A stretch of DNA of 64,000 nt from Thalassobacterium maritimum (GTDB taxonomy: Bacteria; Verrucomicrobiota; Verrucomicrobiia; Opitutales; Coraliomargaritaceae). The notes below the pieces were generated by a model that was not told the DNA's origin, made no database searches, and was given only the letters and a program-made list of their open reading frames with translations. Of this stretch, positions 43,091-52,348 are shown piece by piece (position 1 is the stretch's first letter; each line of letters begins with the position of its first letter). Made by a program: the position numbers and the translations under genes. The stretch lies in the NCBI RefSeq assembly GCF_031127805.1, contig NZ_JARXHW010000006.1:83429-147428 (forward strand), in the 5' to 3' direction.

Positions 43091-43768
43091 ATGCGACATG
43101 GAACCGAAGGAAAAATTATAGGCATGCTGATCGGCCTCACTGCACTGGTCGTGGCCGCAGTGCTTGGGCTTTCGGTTTATTTCTCAAGTTCCAGTATCCA
43201 CAGCTTGCTGACAGAGAATCATGCGCTCAACCAAGCGATCAGTAACCTGACGCAAGAGGAACAGATCGGCTTTGCCACTGTGCTCTCGCAGGATACGGAT
43301 GCGCTCGGACAAGTCTCCACCAAGTTCAAATTTGTGCAAACGGCCGCGGGCAACCCGAAGGAAATCGTCGACGAGCAAATCTACACCATTGCAGGCGATG
43401 TGGTGCACTTCGATGCTCTAATCATCAAATTCAGCGATGCGTACGTGCGCTCGGGCAAGGAGCGTGCGCTCTACCTCTGGCGCCGGATCTACGGCGAGCA
43501 GACCGCCCCCGAACAAGGCGCCCCGATGGCAGTGCCCGAAAGTGCCCCCGAGCGTTACTACGCAATCACAAAATCCTTAAAGCTCTCGGACCGTGAACTC
43601 TTCTGGCAAGCGATCTGGTCTTTGGCCAATGATCCGCAGCGTTTAAGTGAATATGGCATCACTGCCGTATTCGGCAATGCGATCTACACTCGCATGGAAG
43701 TGGGCAAAGTTTACTTATTCAAAATCGGCGCCAGCGGCCAGATCTATCCAGAAATGCTGGAATTTTAA
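43091..43768 (+). CDS. Single-pass membrane protein of unknown function
   Basis: A 225-aa protein with a strong N-terminal membrane helix (about residues 9-31, IIGMLIGLTALVVAAVLGLS), a short coiled coil (SSSIHSLLTENHALNQAI), and a soluble part of about 170 residues with KFKFVQTA, EIVDEQIYTIAGDVVHFDAL and a conserved-looking C-terminus (MEVGKVYLFKIGASGQIYP). The order resembles envelope proteins of unknown role in PVC bacteria. It is alone on its strand between sufS and trpS. No function assigned. Confidence 0.72.
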   Translation: MRHGTEGKIIGMLIGLTALVVAAVLGLSVYFSSSSIHSLLTENHALNQAISNLTQEEQIGFATVLSQDTDALGQVSTKFKFVQTAAGNPKEIVDEQIYTIAGDVVHFDALIIKFSDAYVRSGKERALYLWRRIYGEQTAPEQGAPMAVPESAPERYYAITKSLKLSDRELFWQAIWSLANDPQRLSEYGITAVFGNAIYTRMEVGKVYLFKIGASGQIYPEMLEF

Positions 43769-43859
43769 ATCCGACGCAAGCACGCAAGCTCGCAAGCAGC
43801 CCTCGATCCCCGATCAGCTGGGGTCGAGCGGCATCACCACCACCCGCCCCCGGCAGCCA

Positions 43860-44921
43860 CTATCTAGGACGCTCGACGAAGCCAGCCTTGCGGTAGGCTT
43901 TGCCCAACACCTTATAGGCGCGCTTCTGTGCCACGGCGGCTCCATCCTTGAGAACGCTCTCGAGGTAGGCCTTATCGGCAATCAATTCTTTATACTTTGC
44001 CTGCACGGGCTCAAGCACGCTGATCACGGCGTCGGCGACCTCTTTTTTCAAGCTGCCATAGCCTTCGCCTTTGAGAGATTCCTCGATATCGGCGACCGTG
44101 CGACCACTCATCGCTGAGTAAATTTGCAACAAGTTAGAAACGCCAGGCTTGTCCTCGCTGGCCACGATTTCGCTGCCTGAATCAGTCACAGCACTCATGA
44201 TCTTCTTCTTCAGAGCGGAAGGCTCATCCAAGAGATAAATGGTGGCATTCTGATTATCATCACTCTTAGACATCTTACGCTCTGGATCCTGCAGCGACAT
44301 GATGCGTGCGCCCTGCTTTGGGATAAAGGCTTCGGGGATCGTAAAAGTGTCCGAGTAGTTATGATTAAAGCGCTGCGCAAGGTCGCGGCACAGTTCCAAG
44401 TGCTGACGCTGGTCGTTGCCGACCGGCACCGCATCGGCATTATAAAGCAGAATGTCGGCCGCCATTAGCACTGGATACATCAGCAAACCCGAATTGACCG
44501 AGGCACCCGCACGCGCGCCCTCGTGAGTAAATTTAAGCTCATTCCCCTCGCCCACATTAAAGCCCAGCTTCGCGGCTTTTTCCTTGAACTGAGTCATGCG
44601 CTGCAGATCGCCGATCGGCGTGATGCAACTCAGCAACCAAGCCAATTCGGTGTGCCCGATCACGTGTGATTGGACAAAAATATTCGAACGCTCTGGATCG
44701 AGGCCACAGGCAATGTACTGCGCCACGCACGACAGCGTATTTTTGCGCAGCTCGGCGGGGCTATATTTCACCGTGATCGCATGCATGTTGACGACACCGA
44801 AGTAGCATTCGTAGTCATCGAGCATGGTCGTCCAATTCTTAACCGCACCCAAGTAATTGCCGAGGGTTAATTGCCCGGTCGGTTGTGCACATGTGAGAAT
44901 GACTGGCTTTGCTTCGCTCAT
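43860..44921 (-). CDS. trpS: Tryptophanyl-tRNA synthetase
   Basis: A class I aminoacyl-tRNA synthetase charging tRNA-Trp. I start it at 44921 (MSEAKPVILTCAQPTG), giving 353 aa, the usual size; the frame is open further upstream but that part does not look like the family. Marks are the HIGH-equivalent region PTGQLTLGNYLGAVKNW, the tRNA/Trp pocket segment YPVLMAADILLYNADAVPVG with DQRQHLELCRDLA, and KMSKS at 216-220 (KMSKSDDNQ). Its upstream region is shared with the divergent phosphatase gene at 45090. Confidence 0.95.
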   Translation of the reverse strand: MSEAKPVILTCAQPTGQLTLGNYLGAVKNWTTMLDDYECYFGVVNMHAITVKYSPAELRKNTLSCVAQYIACGLDPERSNIFVQSHVIGHTELAWLLSCITPIGDLQRMTQFKEKAAKLGFNVGEGNELKFTHEGARAGASVNSGLLMYPVLMAADILLYNADAVPVGNDQRQHLELCRDLAQRFNHNYSDTFTIPEAFIPKQGARIMSLQDPERKMSKSDDNQNATIYLLDEPSALKKKIMSAVTDSGSEIVASEDKPGVSNLLQIYSAMSGRTVADIEESLKGEGYGSLKKEVADAVISVLEPVQAKYKELIADKAYLESVLKDGAAVAQKRAYKVLGKAYRKAGFVERPR

Positions 44922-45089
44922 AAGCACTCGATTGACGGCAGCCGCGGCGCGCTTGTCAACCCAACTTCTTCCGTAATATGAATGAGCTTTGCGCGCCCCG
45001 TCGAATTCCACGCGGCTGGCCTCGCATCGCGAGCAACAAGTTGCGCCCTCCGCGCTTGCCACCGCGATCAGCTTCTTCACATTCACTTT

Positions 45090-46118
45090 ATGCGACTTTC
45101 CATTTACACACTGGCCCTGGCCTCGATCAGTCTCTTGCACACGCCCGCCTCGGCGAAATTTCCTGATAACTTTGACAGCCCGCTACAGGTAATCGCCTTT
45201 GGCTCTTGCAATCGCGACGAACTCCCCCAGCCACTCTGGCCCATCATCGCCGACCAAGCGCCCGACCTCTGGATCTGGGGCGGCGACAATATTTACGCGG
45301 ACTGGTATCAGCGCCCCAACGGCCCGAAGGTCAAATATAGCGTCAACCGTGAGTGGATCACCCAACGCTACGCCAGTCAGTACAAGCATCCTGCCTATGC
45401 CGCATTTCGCGCCAAGACTCCGATCATTGGCACTTGGGACGATCATGACTACGGTGACAACAACGCCGTAGGCGACTATAAGCTCAAGCAGATCACACGC
45501 GATCTTGCGCTAAGCTTTATGGAGGTACCTATCAGCGATCCACGCTGGTCGCGTGAGGGCATTTACGGCGCCTACGATTTTGGTCCTGAAGGGAAGCGAA
45601 CAAAGGTCATCCTACTAGACAACCGTTACTTTGCCAGTAGTCGCAAGGCCGAGCCCAGTGACCTACTTGGCGATACACAACGCAACTGGCTCGAAAAAAC
45701 GTTACAGACAAGCACCGCAAATCTACACATCTTCGTCAGCGGCACACAAATCATCTCCGCGGAACATAAATATGAGAAATGGGCGGACTACCCCGGCGAC
45801 CGCGAATGGCTGCTGCAACAAATCGCACTCAGCGACACCCCGACGGTCTTGATCAGTGGCGATCGACACATCCACGAAATCTCCGTGCTGGAAGATCCGG
45901 CCATTGACTTTCCACTGGTCGACATCACTTCCAGTGGGCTGACACATAGTTGGGATAGTTTTAAGGGCGAGCCCAACCGCTACCGCTATGGCCCCGTGGC
46001 CACGGGGCTGGGCTTTGGATTGGTTAAGATCGACTGGAGCGGCGCAAAGCCTACTGTTGAATTGCAACTCATCGATCAGACCGCCGAAGTCAGCAACTCA
46101 TACTCCTTGCAGTTTTAA
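45090..46118 (+). CDS. Secreted PhoD-like alkaline phosphatase/phosphodiesterase
   Basis: A 342-aa exported enzyme; the ATG at 45090 starts a good signal peptide (LSIYTLALASISLLHTPASA). Motifs of the PhoD-like metallophosphatase family are FGSCNRDELPQPLW, WIWGGDNIYADWY, IIGTWDDHDYGDNNA, VILLDNRYF, VSGTQII and VLISGDRHIHEIS. It likely releases phosphate from organic esters in the periplasm. It shares a 168-base divergent promoter region with trpS and its stop overlaps the convergent DeoR-type gene by 4 bases. No Pho box was recognised. Confidence 0.88.
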   Translation: MRLSIYTLALASISLLHTPASAKFPDNFDSPLQVIAFGSCNRDELPQPLWPIIADQAPDLWIWGGDNIYADWYQRPNGPKVKYSVNREWITQRYASQYKHPAYAAFRAKTPIIGTWDDHDYGDNNAVGDYKLKQITRDLALSFMEVPISDPRWSREGIYGAYDFGPEGKRTKVILLDNRYFASSRKAEPSDLLGDTQRNWLEKTLQTSTANLHIFVSGTQIISAEHKYEKWADYPGDREWLLQQIALSDTPTVLISGDRHIHEISVLEDPAIDFPLVDITSSGLTHSWDSFKGEPNRYRYGPVATGLGFGLVKIDWSGAKPTVELQLIDQTAEVSNSYSLQF

Positions 46119-46891
46119 GCCTCTCGCGGCAGCTTCGCCACAATCACACGCACGCCGGCGCTCTCATACAGCTCAAGTATGCCAGGTGCCGCCCGATCGT
46201 CGGTGACCAACACCGAAAACTGACTGATCTCACCAAATATAAAAGGGCTCTTTTGCTCCAGTTTGGTCGAATCACACACCACGCAGACATTTTCAGCGCG
46301 CGGGATTAAGCGCTCTTTCAGCACCGCCTGCCCCGGATTCACCTCAGAGGCACCCAACCTATGGTGTAAGCCGTCCACTCCGACAAAGAGCCATTTAATG
46401 ATAAAACGCTTCATCGCGCCCTCTGCCATCGCCCCCACATACGAGCGCGAGCGCTCCTCATAGCGCCCGCCAGTGCAGATCAAGTCGCAATTCGCCCGCC
46501 CGCCCAAGGCGACAATCACATGGTGCGCATTGGTCAGGACCGTCAGAGGAAACTGGGGCAAATAGTCCGTCATCGTCAGTACCGTCGAACTCGCATCCAT
46601 AAAGATGGTATCGTTCGGCTCGATCAACTGTGCAGCAGCTCGCGCCACCACCGATTTTTCAAAGCGATTCATCGATTGACGTGCAGGCAACGGCATGTCG
46701 TGCCGCGCATCTGTGATACGCGTCGCCCCACCATGGATGCGAATCACCCGCTTTTCCTCAGCCAAAACTTCGAGGTCCTTACGGATGGTCTCATTTGTTA
46801 CCTCAAATTCACGCGCCAGCTCGATGCTCTTAACCGAGCCTTCACCTTCAATTTTGCGTAAAATAAACTCCTGACGTTGTGATGGTAGCAT
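46115..46891 (-). CDS. DeoR-family regulator, probable glycerol repressor
   Basis: A 258-aa protein with the N-terminal DeoR winged helix (MLPSQRQEFILRKIE, EFEVTNETIRKDLEVLAEEK, VIRIHGGATR) and the DeoRC phosphosugar-sensing domain (MDASSTVLTMTDYLPQ, VLTNAHHVI, FVGVDGL). It is divergent from the glycerol operon that starts at 47174, with a 282-base spacer, so a GlpR-like role responding to glycerol-3-phosphate is likely from context. The family uses many phosphosugars, and nothing in the ligand domain proves glycerol-3-phosphate. Confidence 0.88.
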   Translation of the reverse strand: MLPSQRQEFILRKIEGEGSVKSIELAREFEVTNETIRKDLEVLAEEKRVIRIHGGATRITDARHDMPLPARQSMNRFEKSVVARAAAQLIEPNDTIFMDASSTVLTMTDYLPQFPLTVLTNAHHVIVALGGRANCDLICTGGRYEERSRSYVGAMAEGAMKRFIIKWLFVGVDGLHHRLGASEVNPGQAVLKERLIPRAENVCVVCDSTKLEQKSPFIFGEISQFSVLVTDDRAAPGILELYESAGVRVIVAKLPREA

Positions 46892-47075
46892 TCTGCGATA
46901 AAATTATTTTTCAATTACACTACGACTATGCAGCTCACACAGATTGGGATTCGCAAGCAAAATAGCCCCTAAAACCTTGGATATCAAAATAAATACTTTG
47001 GGTTTTGCCCGAAAATTCCAAATTCAATAGCTCAAACTTTGAACGAAAGCAGTAAAACAAAACCCAACAAAAATC

Positions 47076-47102
47076 GCAAGTTGCTGCAAATAAATAACTT
47101 GC
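47076..47102. promoter_or_regulatory. Inverted repeat in the DeoR/glycerol operon spacer
   Basis: GCAAGTT (47076-47082) and AACTTGC (47096-47102) are perfect inverted arms 13 bases apart, 72 bases before glpF. It could be an operator of the DeoR-type regulator. Two GAAA-containing patches at about 47011 and 47044 are also candidates. The rest of the 46892-47173 spacer is AT-rich with nothing else clear. Confidence 0.4.
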
Positions 47103-47173
47103 AAAACGCAAAAACATGATGCCTGATAACAAACCTACCAATTAAACAACAACCCTAAACCCAAAATACCCCA

Positions 47174-47920
47174 ATGCATCCATACTTCGCTGAAGCACTC
47201 GGAACCGCGCTCCTCATCCTATTCGGAAATGGAGTCGTCGCTAATGTTGTCCTCTCAAAATCCAAAGCCAATAATGGCGGCTGGATTGTGATCACCATGG
47301 GCTGGGGGCTAGCAGTCGCCCTCGCAGTCTATGTCGTCGGCCGCGTCTCTGGCGCCCATATCAACCCGGCCGTCACCATCGGCCTCGCCAGTATCGGGGC
47401 CTTTGAATGGTCACAAGTGCCTGGCTACATTCTATCCCAAATCGCCGGTGGCTTTATCGGCTCGGTTTTAGTCTATCTTTGTTTCTACGCCCACTGGGAA
47501 GAAACCGAAGACCCGGACCTCATACTCGCCTGCCACAGCACCTCACCTGCCATCCGTAAATTCATACCTGCATTTGTGACTGAATTTATCGGCACTGTAG
47601 TGCTGGTATTCTGTATCCTCGCGCTAGGCAAGGTCGCCCTCGGAGCCGACAGCACACAGCTGGCATGGACCACAGCCATGGGGACTTGGTTCGGCCCCCT
47701 ACTAGTCGGCCTACTGGTGCTCGCAATCGGCTTATCCTTAGGCGGCCCCACCGGCTACGCAATCAACCCGGCCCGCGACTTAGGACCACGTATCGCGCAT
47801 ACGATACTCCCCATCAAGGGCAAGGGTAGCTCCGATTGGGCCTACGCTTGGGTGCCAATCGTCGCCCCCATACTTGGCGCTGTCGCTGGCGCACAGCTCT
47901 TCGTCTTCTCCGCTCTTTAA
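47174..47920 (+). CDS. glpF: Glycerol facilitator / aquaglyceroporin
   Basis: A 248-aa MIP-family channel in the inner membrane with six helices and two half-helices. The two NPA boxes are intact: HINPAVTIG (Asn64-Pro65-Ala66) and INPARDLGPR (Asn198-Pro199-Ala200, then Arg201-Asp202). The Asp after NPAR is the mark of glycerol-conducting members rather than pure water channels. It is first in an operon with glpK (26 bases apart), a porin and glpD, and divergent from the DeoR-type gene. Confidence 0.94.
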   Translation: MHPYFAEALGTALLILFGNGVVANVVLSKSKANNGGWIVITMGWGLAVALAVYVVGRVSGAHINPAVTIGLASIGAFEWSQVPGYILSQIAGGFIGSVLVYLCFYAHWEETEDPDLILACHSTSPAIRKFIPAFVTEFIGTVVLVFCILALGKVALGADSTQLAWTTAMGTWFGPLLVGLLVLAIGLSLGGPTGYAINPARDLGPRIAHTILPIKGKGSSDWAYAWVPIVAPILGAVAGAQLFVFSAL

Positions 47921-47946
47921 TCCACCCTCAAACCATACTAAAAACC

Positions 47947-49455
47947 ATGTCTCAAGATAAATACATCCTCGCATTCGACCAAGGCACCACAAGTTCACGC
48001 TCTATTATCTTTGACCACGACGGCAAAGTCGTCGCGGTTGCTCAGAAAGAGTTTCAACAAATCTATCCCAAGCCAGGCTGGGTAGAGCACGATCCAATGG
48101 AGATCTGGTCTAGCCAAAGTTCCACCGCGGCAGAGGCGATTTCCCGCGCCGATCTATCCGCCGATTCAATCGCCGCAGTCGGTGTCACCAACCAACGTGA
48201 AACCACCATCGTCTGGGACAAAAAAACCGGCAAACCCGTTTACAATGCGATTGTGTGGCAAGACCGCCGCACCGCTGATTATTGCCGCAAACTGAAAGAG
48301 GATGGTATCGAGGCCATGGTTTCCGAAAAGACAGGGCTACGCCTCGACCCATATTTCGCAGGAACCAAAGTTCGCTGGATCTTAGAAAATGTCGAGGGTG
48401 CACGCGCCAGAGCCGAAGCGGGCGAACTGCTCTTCGGCACCGTCGATTCCTGGCTGGTGTGGCAACTGACAGGCCATAAGGTGCACGTCACCGATATCAC
48501 CAATGCCAGCCGCACCCTGTTCTATAATATAGAACAAGACGGCTGGGACGATGAGCTACTAGAGCTCTTCGGTGTGCCACGCAGTATGCTGCCCGAAATC
48601 AAATCCTGCTCTGAAGTGTATGGCCACGTAGAAAAAAACCTCTATCCAGGCGGCGCTCCGATCGCTGGTATCGCTGGCGACCAACATGCCGCACTCTTCG
48701 GGCAAGCTTGCTTCGAGCCTGGCATGGCGAAAAACACATACGGAACCGGTTGTTTCTTACTCATGAATATGGGAGAAAAACCTATTCGCTCGAAGAATAA
48801 TCTACTCACCACCGTCGCTTGGCGCATCGGCGACAAAACTGAATATGCACTCGAAGGTTCGATCTTTATCGGTGGCGCCGTAGTGCAATGGATTCGTGAC
48901 GAATTACAGCTCGTTCGCACCGCGCAAGAACTGGATGCACTCGCTGCGACAGTCGAAGACGCCGGCGGCCTCTTCCTAGTGCCGGCATTCGCCGGCTTGG
49001 GTGCGCCCCATTGGGACCCCTATGCACGCGGCGCGGCATTGGGCATCACCCGTGGCACCAATCGAGCACATTTCTGCCGTGCGGCACTTGAATCGATTGC
49101 CTTCCAAAGCGCTGACCTCATCACTGCAATGGAGAAAGATAGTGGTATTTCACTCAAAGAACTACGCGTTGACGGCGGCGCCTGCCAAAGCGATCCACTG
49201 CTACAATTCCAAGCAGACCTCTTGCAAACTGAAGTCATTCGCCCCAAGTGCATCGAGACCACAGCCCTCGGCGCCGCGTACCTCGCCGGCCTCGCAGTCG
49301 GCTTCTGGAAGAGCCGCGACTCGATCACCAAACGCTGGGAACAAGAGCGCTCCTTTGAGCCTCAACGTAAAGCTGAAGACATGACCGCTCTCACTGCCGG
49401 GTGGAACAAGGCCCTCGAACGCTCCAAGAAGTGGGAAGACGCCGTCGACGAATAA
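47947..49455 (+). CDS. glpK: Glycerol kinase
   Basis: A 502-aa FGGY kinase that phosphorylates glycerol to sn-glycerol-3-phosphate. The start at 47947 (MSQDKYILAFDQGTTSSRS) gives the normal length; the frame is open upstream into glpF but lacks family resemblance there. Marks are FDQGTTSSR, WVEHDPMEIW, TNQRETTIVWDKKTG, IVWQDRRTADYC, DITNASRTLFYN, GDQHAALFGQACFEPGMAKN, TYGTGCFLLMN, FAGLGAPHWDPYARG and LRVDGGACQSDPLLQFQADL. Confidence 0.96.
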   Translation: MSQDKYILAFDQGTTSSRSIIFDHDGKVVAVAQKEFQQIYPKPGWVEHDPMEIWSSQSSTAAEAISRADLSADSIAAVGVTNQRETTIVWDKKTGKPVYNAIVWQDRRTADYCRKLKEDGIEAMVSEKTGLRLDPYFAGTKVRWILENVEGARARAEAGELLFGTVDSWLVWQLTGHKVHVTDITNASRTLFYNIEQDGWDDELLELFGVPRSMLPEIKSCSEVYGHVEKNLYPGGAPIAGIAGDQHAALFGQACFEPGMAKNTYGTGCFLLMNMGEKPIRSKNNLLTTVAWRIGDKTEYALEGSIFIGGAVVQWIRDELQLVRTAQELDALAATVEDAGGLFLVPAFAGLGAPHWDPYARGAALGITRGTNRAHFCRAALESIAFQSADLITAMEKDSGISLKELRVDGGACQSDPLLQFQADLLQTEVIRPKCIETTALGAAYLAGLAVGFWKSRDSITKRWEQERSFEPQRKAEDMTALTAGWNKALERSKKWEDAVDE

Positions 49456-49501
49456 GCCACACATACGACACCAGACAAACAACTCCAGTCATTACACACC
49501 C

Positions 49502-50731
49502 ATGAAATCCTACCCCACCATCCTCAGTTTATGCAGCCTCGCACTACTCCCAAACATAAGTTTTGGAGCCGACGAATCGCCCTACCTCTTCGGAGATTGG
49601 GGCGGGGCTCGCACTGAACTTGCCGACAAAGGCGTCTCGCTTAACCTGTTTCACATCTTCGATGTGTATGACGACTTCTCAGGTGCCGCCGAAAGCGGCG
49701 GCACCTACTTTGGTCGTCAACGCGTCGCCATTGACCTCGACTTAGAAAAACTTCTAGGTTGGGAAAATAGCTACATCGCAATCAGCGGCGTGCACCAATA
49801 CGGAAACAACTACAATCGCTCTCGCTTCGGAGTATTCACTAACCCGAGTTCAATCGAAGGCACAGAAACCACCCGCTTGGCCAATATCTATTTTGGTCAA
49901 AGTTTATTCGACGGACAGCTAAATTATCAGATCGGAAAAGTGGATGGCGTGGGTGCCTTTGGCTCACAAGAATATGGCAGCTCCTTCATGAACGATGAGT
50001 TCGCCTATGTAGCCAATGCCATCTTCGGTAGTGCACTCCCCTTCGATCCGGCCCAGAAGCTCGGTTTGATTGTGGAATATCAACCCAACGGCACGCAACT
50101 CTACCTCAAAGGCGGCGTCTTTGATTCCAATCAACTGGATTCCTATGCAGATGATCACAACGGCCTTAGTTTTGACTGGGAGGGGCCAGTTGCCTATGCC
50201 GCGGAGCTTGGTTACCGTTCGGATCCTAATAAGACAGATAAACCGGGCTTCGTCAAATTAGGCTTCCATTACAATACGGGCAATTTTGCAAACTTCCTAG
50301 ACACGACAGAAGACGACAATAACAAGCTCATCTACCTGAGTGCTGGCCGCACCTTGCACAACTTCGACAGTCAACAACAACGACGTATCGACGGCTCGAT
50401 CACTTGGGTACACGCCCCCGAAGATCGTAACCTCTATGCTGATGAGCTCATCTTCGTTCTTCGTGCAATCGGCCCCTTCGCCGCCCGTCCGAACGATGAA
50501 CTCGGCCTCGGTGTAGTCGCTGCTTATATCAGCGATGATTATTCAGATGCCTCTCAAAGCGCTGGTGGCCCCGTCGCCAAAGAAGAATACACCGTGGAAC
50601 TGTCGTACAAAGCAGCCATCACACCGTGGTTCCAATTACAACCTAGCCTACAAGCCGTCATGAATCCGGCTGGCGACACTGATCGCGACACCGTCTGGAT
50701 CGCGGGCTTACGCTCCGTGATCACATTCTAG
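49502..50731 (+). CDS. OprB-family carbohydrate-selective porin
   Basis: A 409-aa outer-membrane beta-barrel with a signal peptide (ILSLCSLALLPNISFGA, cleavage before Asp-Glu). Family marks are the N-terminal LFGDWGGARTELADKGVSLN, GGTYFGRQRVAIDLDLEKLLGW and the C-terminal aromatic strand ending in VITF. It sits between glpK and glpD with gaps of 46 and 33 bases, so it is cotranscribed with glycerol genes and probably lets glycerol, glycerol-3-phosphate or glycerol-glycosides pass the outer membrane. The family is usually linked to glucose uptake. Confidence 0.9.
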   Translation: MKSYPTILSLCSLALLPNISFGADESPYLFGDWGGARTELADKGVSLNLFHIFDVYDDFSGAAESGGTYFGRQRVAIDLDLEKLLGWENSYIAISGVHQYGNNYNRSRFGVFTNPSSIEGTETTRLANIYFGQSLFDGQLNYQIGKVDGVGAFGSQEYGSSFMNDEFAYVANAIFGSALPFDPAQKLGLIVEYQPNGTQLYLKGGVFDSNQLDSYADDHNGLSFDWEGPVAYAAELGYRSDPNKTDKPGFVKLGFHYNTGNFANFLDTTEDDNNKLIYLSAGRTLHNFDSQQQRRIDGSITWVHAPEDRNLYADELIFVLRAIGPFAARPNDELGLGVVAAYISDDYSDASQSAGGPVAKEEYTVELSYKAAITPWFQLQPSLQAVMNPAGDTDRDTVWIAGLRSVITF

Positions 50732-50764
50732 AAATTAACTCATAATCTCAAACGAAAGCATCTC

Positions 50765-52330
50765 ATGAAAAGATCAATCTCACTCGATCGCGCACAAGCC
50801 GCCGACAAAGTTTTCGACGTAGTCATCATTGGTGGCGGGGCCTCAGGTCTCGGCGCAGCTGTCGACGCGGCCGCACGCGGACACAGCGTCGCCCTCTTCG
50901 AACAGGCCGACTTCGCCAAAGGTACTTCTAGCCGCTCCACCAAGCTCGTGCACGGTGGTGTCCGCTACCTGCAACAAGGCAACGTCTCCCTAGTATTGGA
51001 AGCACTTCGCGAACGCGGACGCCTCACTCAAAACGCCCCCCACCTGGTGCACTCGCAGTCCTTTGTCATTCCAAACTACTCTTGGTGGGAAGGCCCCTTC
51101 TACGGCATCGGCATGAAAGTCTACGACCAACTCGCAGGCAAACTGGGGCTCTCCCCGTCACGCCATCTCAGCAAAAAAGAGACTGTCGAATTAATCCCGA
51201 CCGTTGAGCAAAACAAACTGGTCGGCGGCGTCGTCTACCACGACGGTCAATTCGATGACTCTCGCCTAGCGGTCAACCTAGCGCAAACCGCCGAAGAGCT
51301 CGGTGCTGCGATGCTGAACTACTGCCGCTGTGTCGGACTCGTCAAAGAAAACGACGTCGTATCCGGCGTTCAAATACACGACATAGAAAACGACACTAAA
51401 TTCACCGTGCGTGCCAAGAGTGTCATCAATGCGACTGGAGTTTTTGTCGACGACCTACGCAAGATGGATGAGCCACAGGCCAAAGGTATTATCGCCGTCA
51501 GCCAAGGCATCCACATCGTGCTGCCTAAGAGCTTCCTACCTGGCAATGCCGCGATCATGATTCCCAAGACAGCCGACGGCCGGGTGCTCTTCGCAGTGCC
51601 ATGGCATGATCACGTAATTGTCGGCACGACCGACACCCCCCTCGATTCTCACAGTCTGGAACCACGCGCACTGGAAGAGGAGCGCGACTTTGTACTGACC
51701 CACGCATGCAAATACTTAACCAAAGATCCCAAACCGGAAGACGTATTGAGCATATTTGCTGGATTGCGCCCCTTAGTTAAAGCCGGCGACGGCTCCGACA
51801 CTGCAGCACTCTCGCGCGATCACAGCATCATTGTGAGCGGCAGCGGACTCATCACTCTGACTGGTGGCAAATGGACCACTTATCGCAAGATGGCTGAAGA
51901 TGTGATCGAACAGGCCGAAACCTTAGGCGGGCTCGAGCACAAGCGCTGCCAAACAGAAGACATGCAAATTCACGGTTGGACACGAGCCGCCGCCAGCCAA
52001 GCCAACTTGGCCAGCTACGGATCCGATGCACTTCGCATCCAAGACCTCATCAAAGAGCAGCCAGAACTCGGAGAAAAGGTACATGCGCAGCTTCCCTATC
52101 AACAGGCGGAAGTGGTCTGGCACGCTCGCGAAGAGATGGCCCGCACTGTCGAGGATGTGCTCGCACGCCGAACGCGCGCGCTGCTACTCAACGCCCGAGC
52201 CTCGATCGAAGCCGCGCCCGCAGTCGCCAAGATCTTAGCCAAGGAACTCAGCCGCGATGCGACCTGGGAAGCCGAACAAATCAAAGCCTACACCGAGTTA
52301 GCCGAAGGCTATATCTTTCCGATCGATTGA
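50765..52330 (+). CDS. glpD: Aerobic glycerol-3-phosphate dehydrogenase
   Basis: A 521-aa FAD enzyme that oxidises glycerol-3-phosphate to dihydroxyacetone phosphate at the inner membrane and feeds electrons to quinone. The dinucleotide fold DVVIIGGGASGLGAAVDAAA starts at about residue 19. GTSSRSTKLVHGGVRYLQQGN, YHDGQFDDSRLAVNLA, VINATGVFVDDLRKMD, VPWHDHVIVGTTDTPL and LTGGKWTTYRKMAEDV follow, and the C-terminal domain has the VRHARHEMARTVEDVLARR-like segment WHAREEMARTVEDVLARRTR. Last gene of the glycerol operon. Its stop is 18 bases from the convergent gene at 52349. Confidence 0.96.
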   Translation: MKRSISLDRAQAADKVFDVVIIGGGASGLGAAVDAAARGHSVALFEQADFAKGTSSRSTKLVHGGVRYLQQGNVSLVLEALRERGRLTQNAPHLVHSQSFVIPNYSWWEGPFYGIGMKVYDQLAGKLGLSPSRHLSKKETVELIPTVEQNKLVGGVVYHDGQFDDSRLAVNLAQTAEELGAAMLNYCRCVGLVKENDVVSGVQIHDIENDTKFTVRAKSVINATGVFVDDLRKMDEPQAKGIIAVSQGIHIVLPKSFLPGNAAIMIPKTADGRVLFAVPWHDHVIVGTTDTPLDSHSLEPRALEEERDFVLTHACKYLTKDPKPEDVLSIFAGLRPLVKAGDGSDTAALSRDHSIIVSGSGLITLTGGKWTTYRKMAEDVIEQAETLGGLEHKRCQTEDMQIHGWTRAAASQANLASYGSDALRIQDLIKEQPELGEKVHAQLPYQQAEVVWHAREEMARTVEDVLARRTRALLLNARASIEAAPAVAKILAKELSRDATWEAEQIKAYTELAEGYIFPID

Positions 52331-52348
52331 CAGCCGCATTACAGATAT

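Noticed and set aside
44922..45140. Longer N-terminus for TrpS
   Set aside because: The extra residues do not resemble the family, and the region overlaps the promoter and start of the divergent phosphatase gene.
47836..47946. Longer N-terminus for GlpK overlapping glpF
   Set aside because: The added 37 residues are the glpF end read in another frame; GlpK proteins begin close to the FDQGTTSSR motif.
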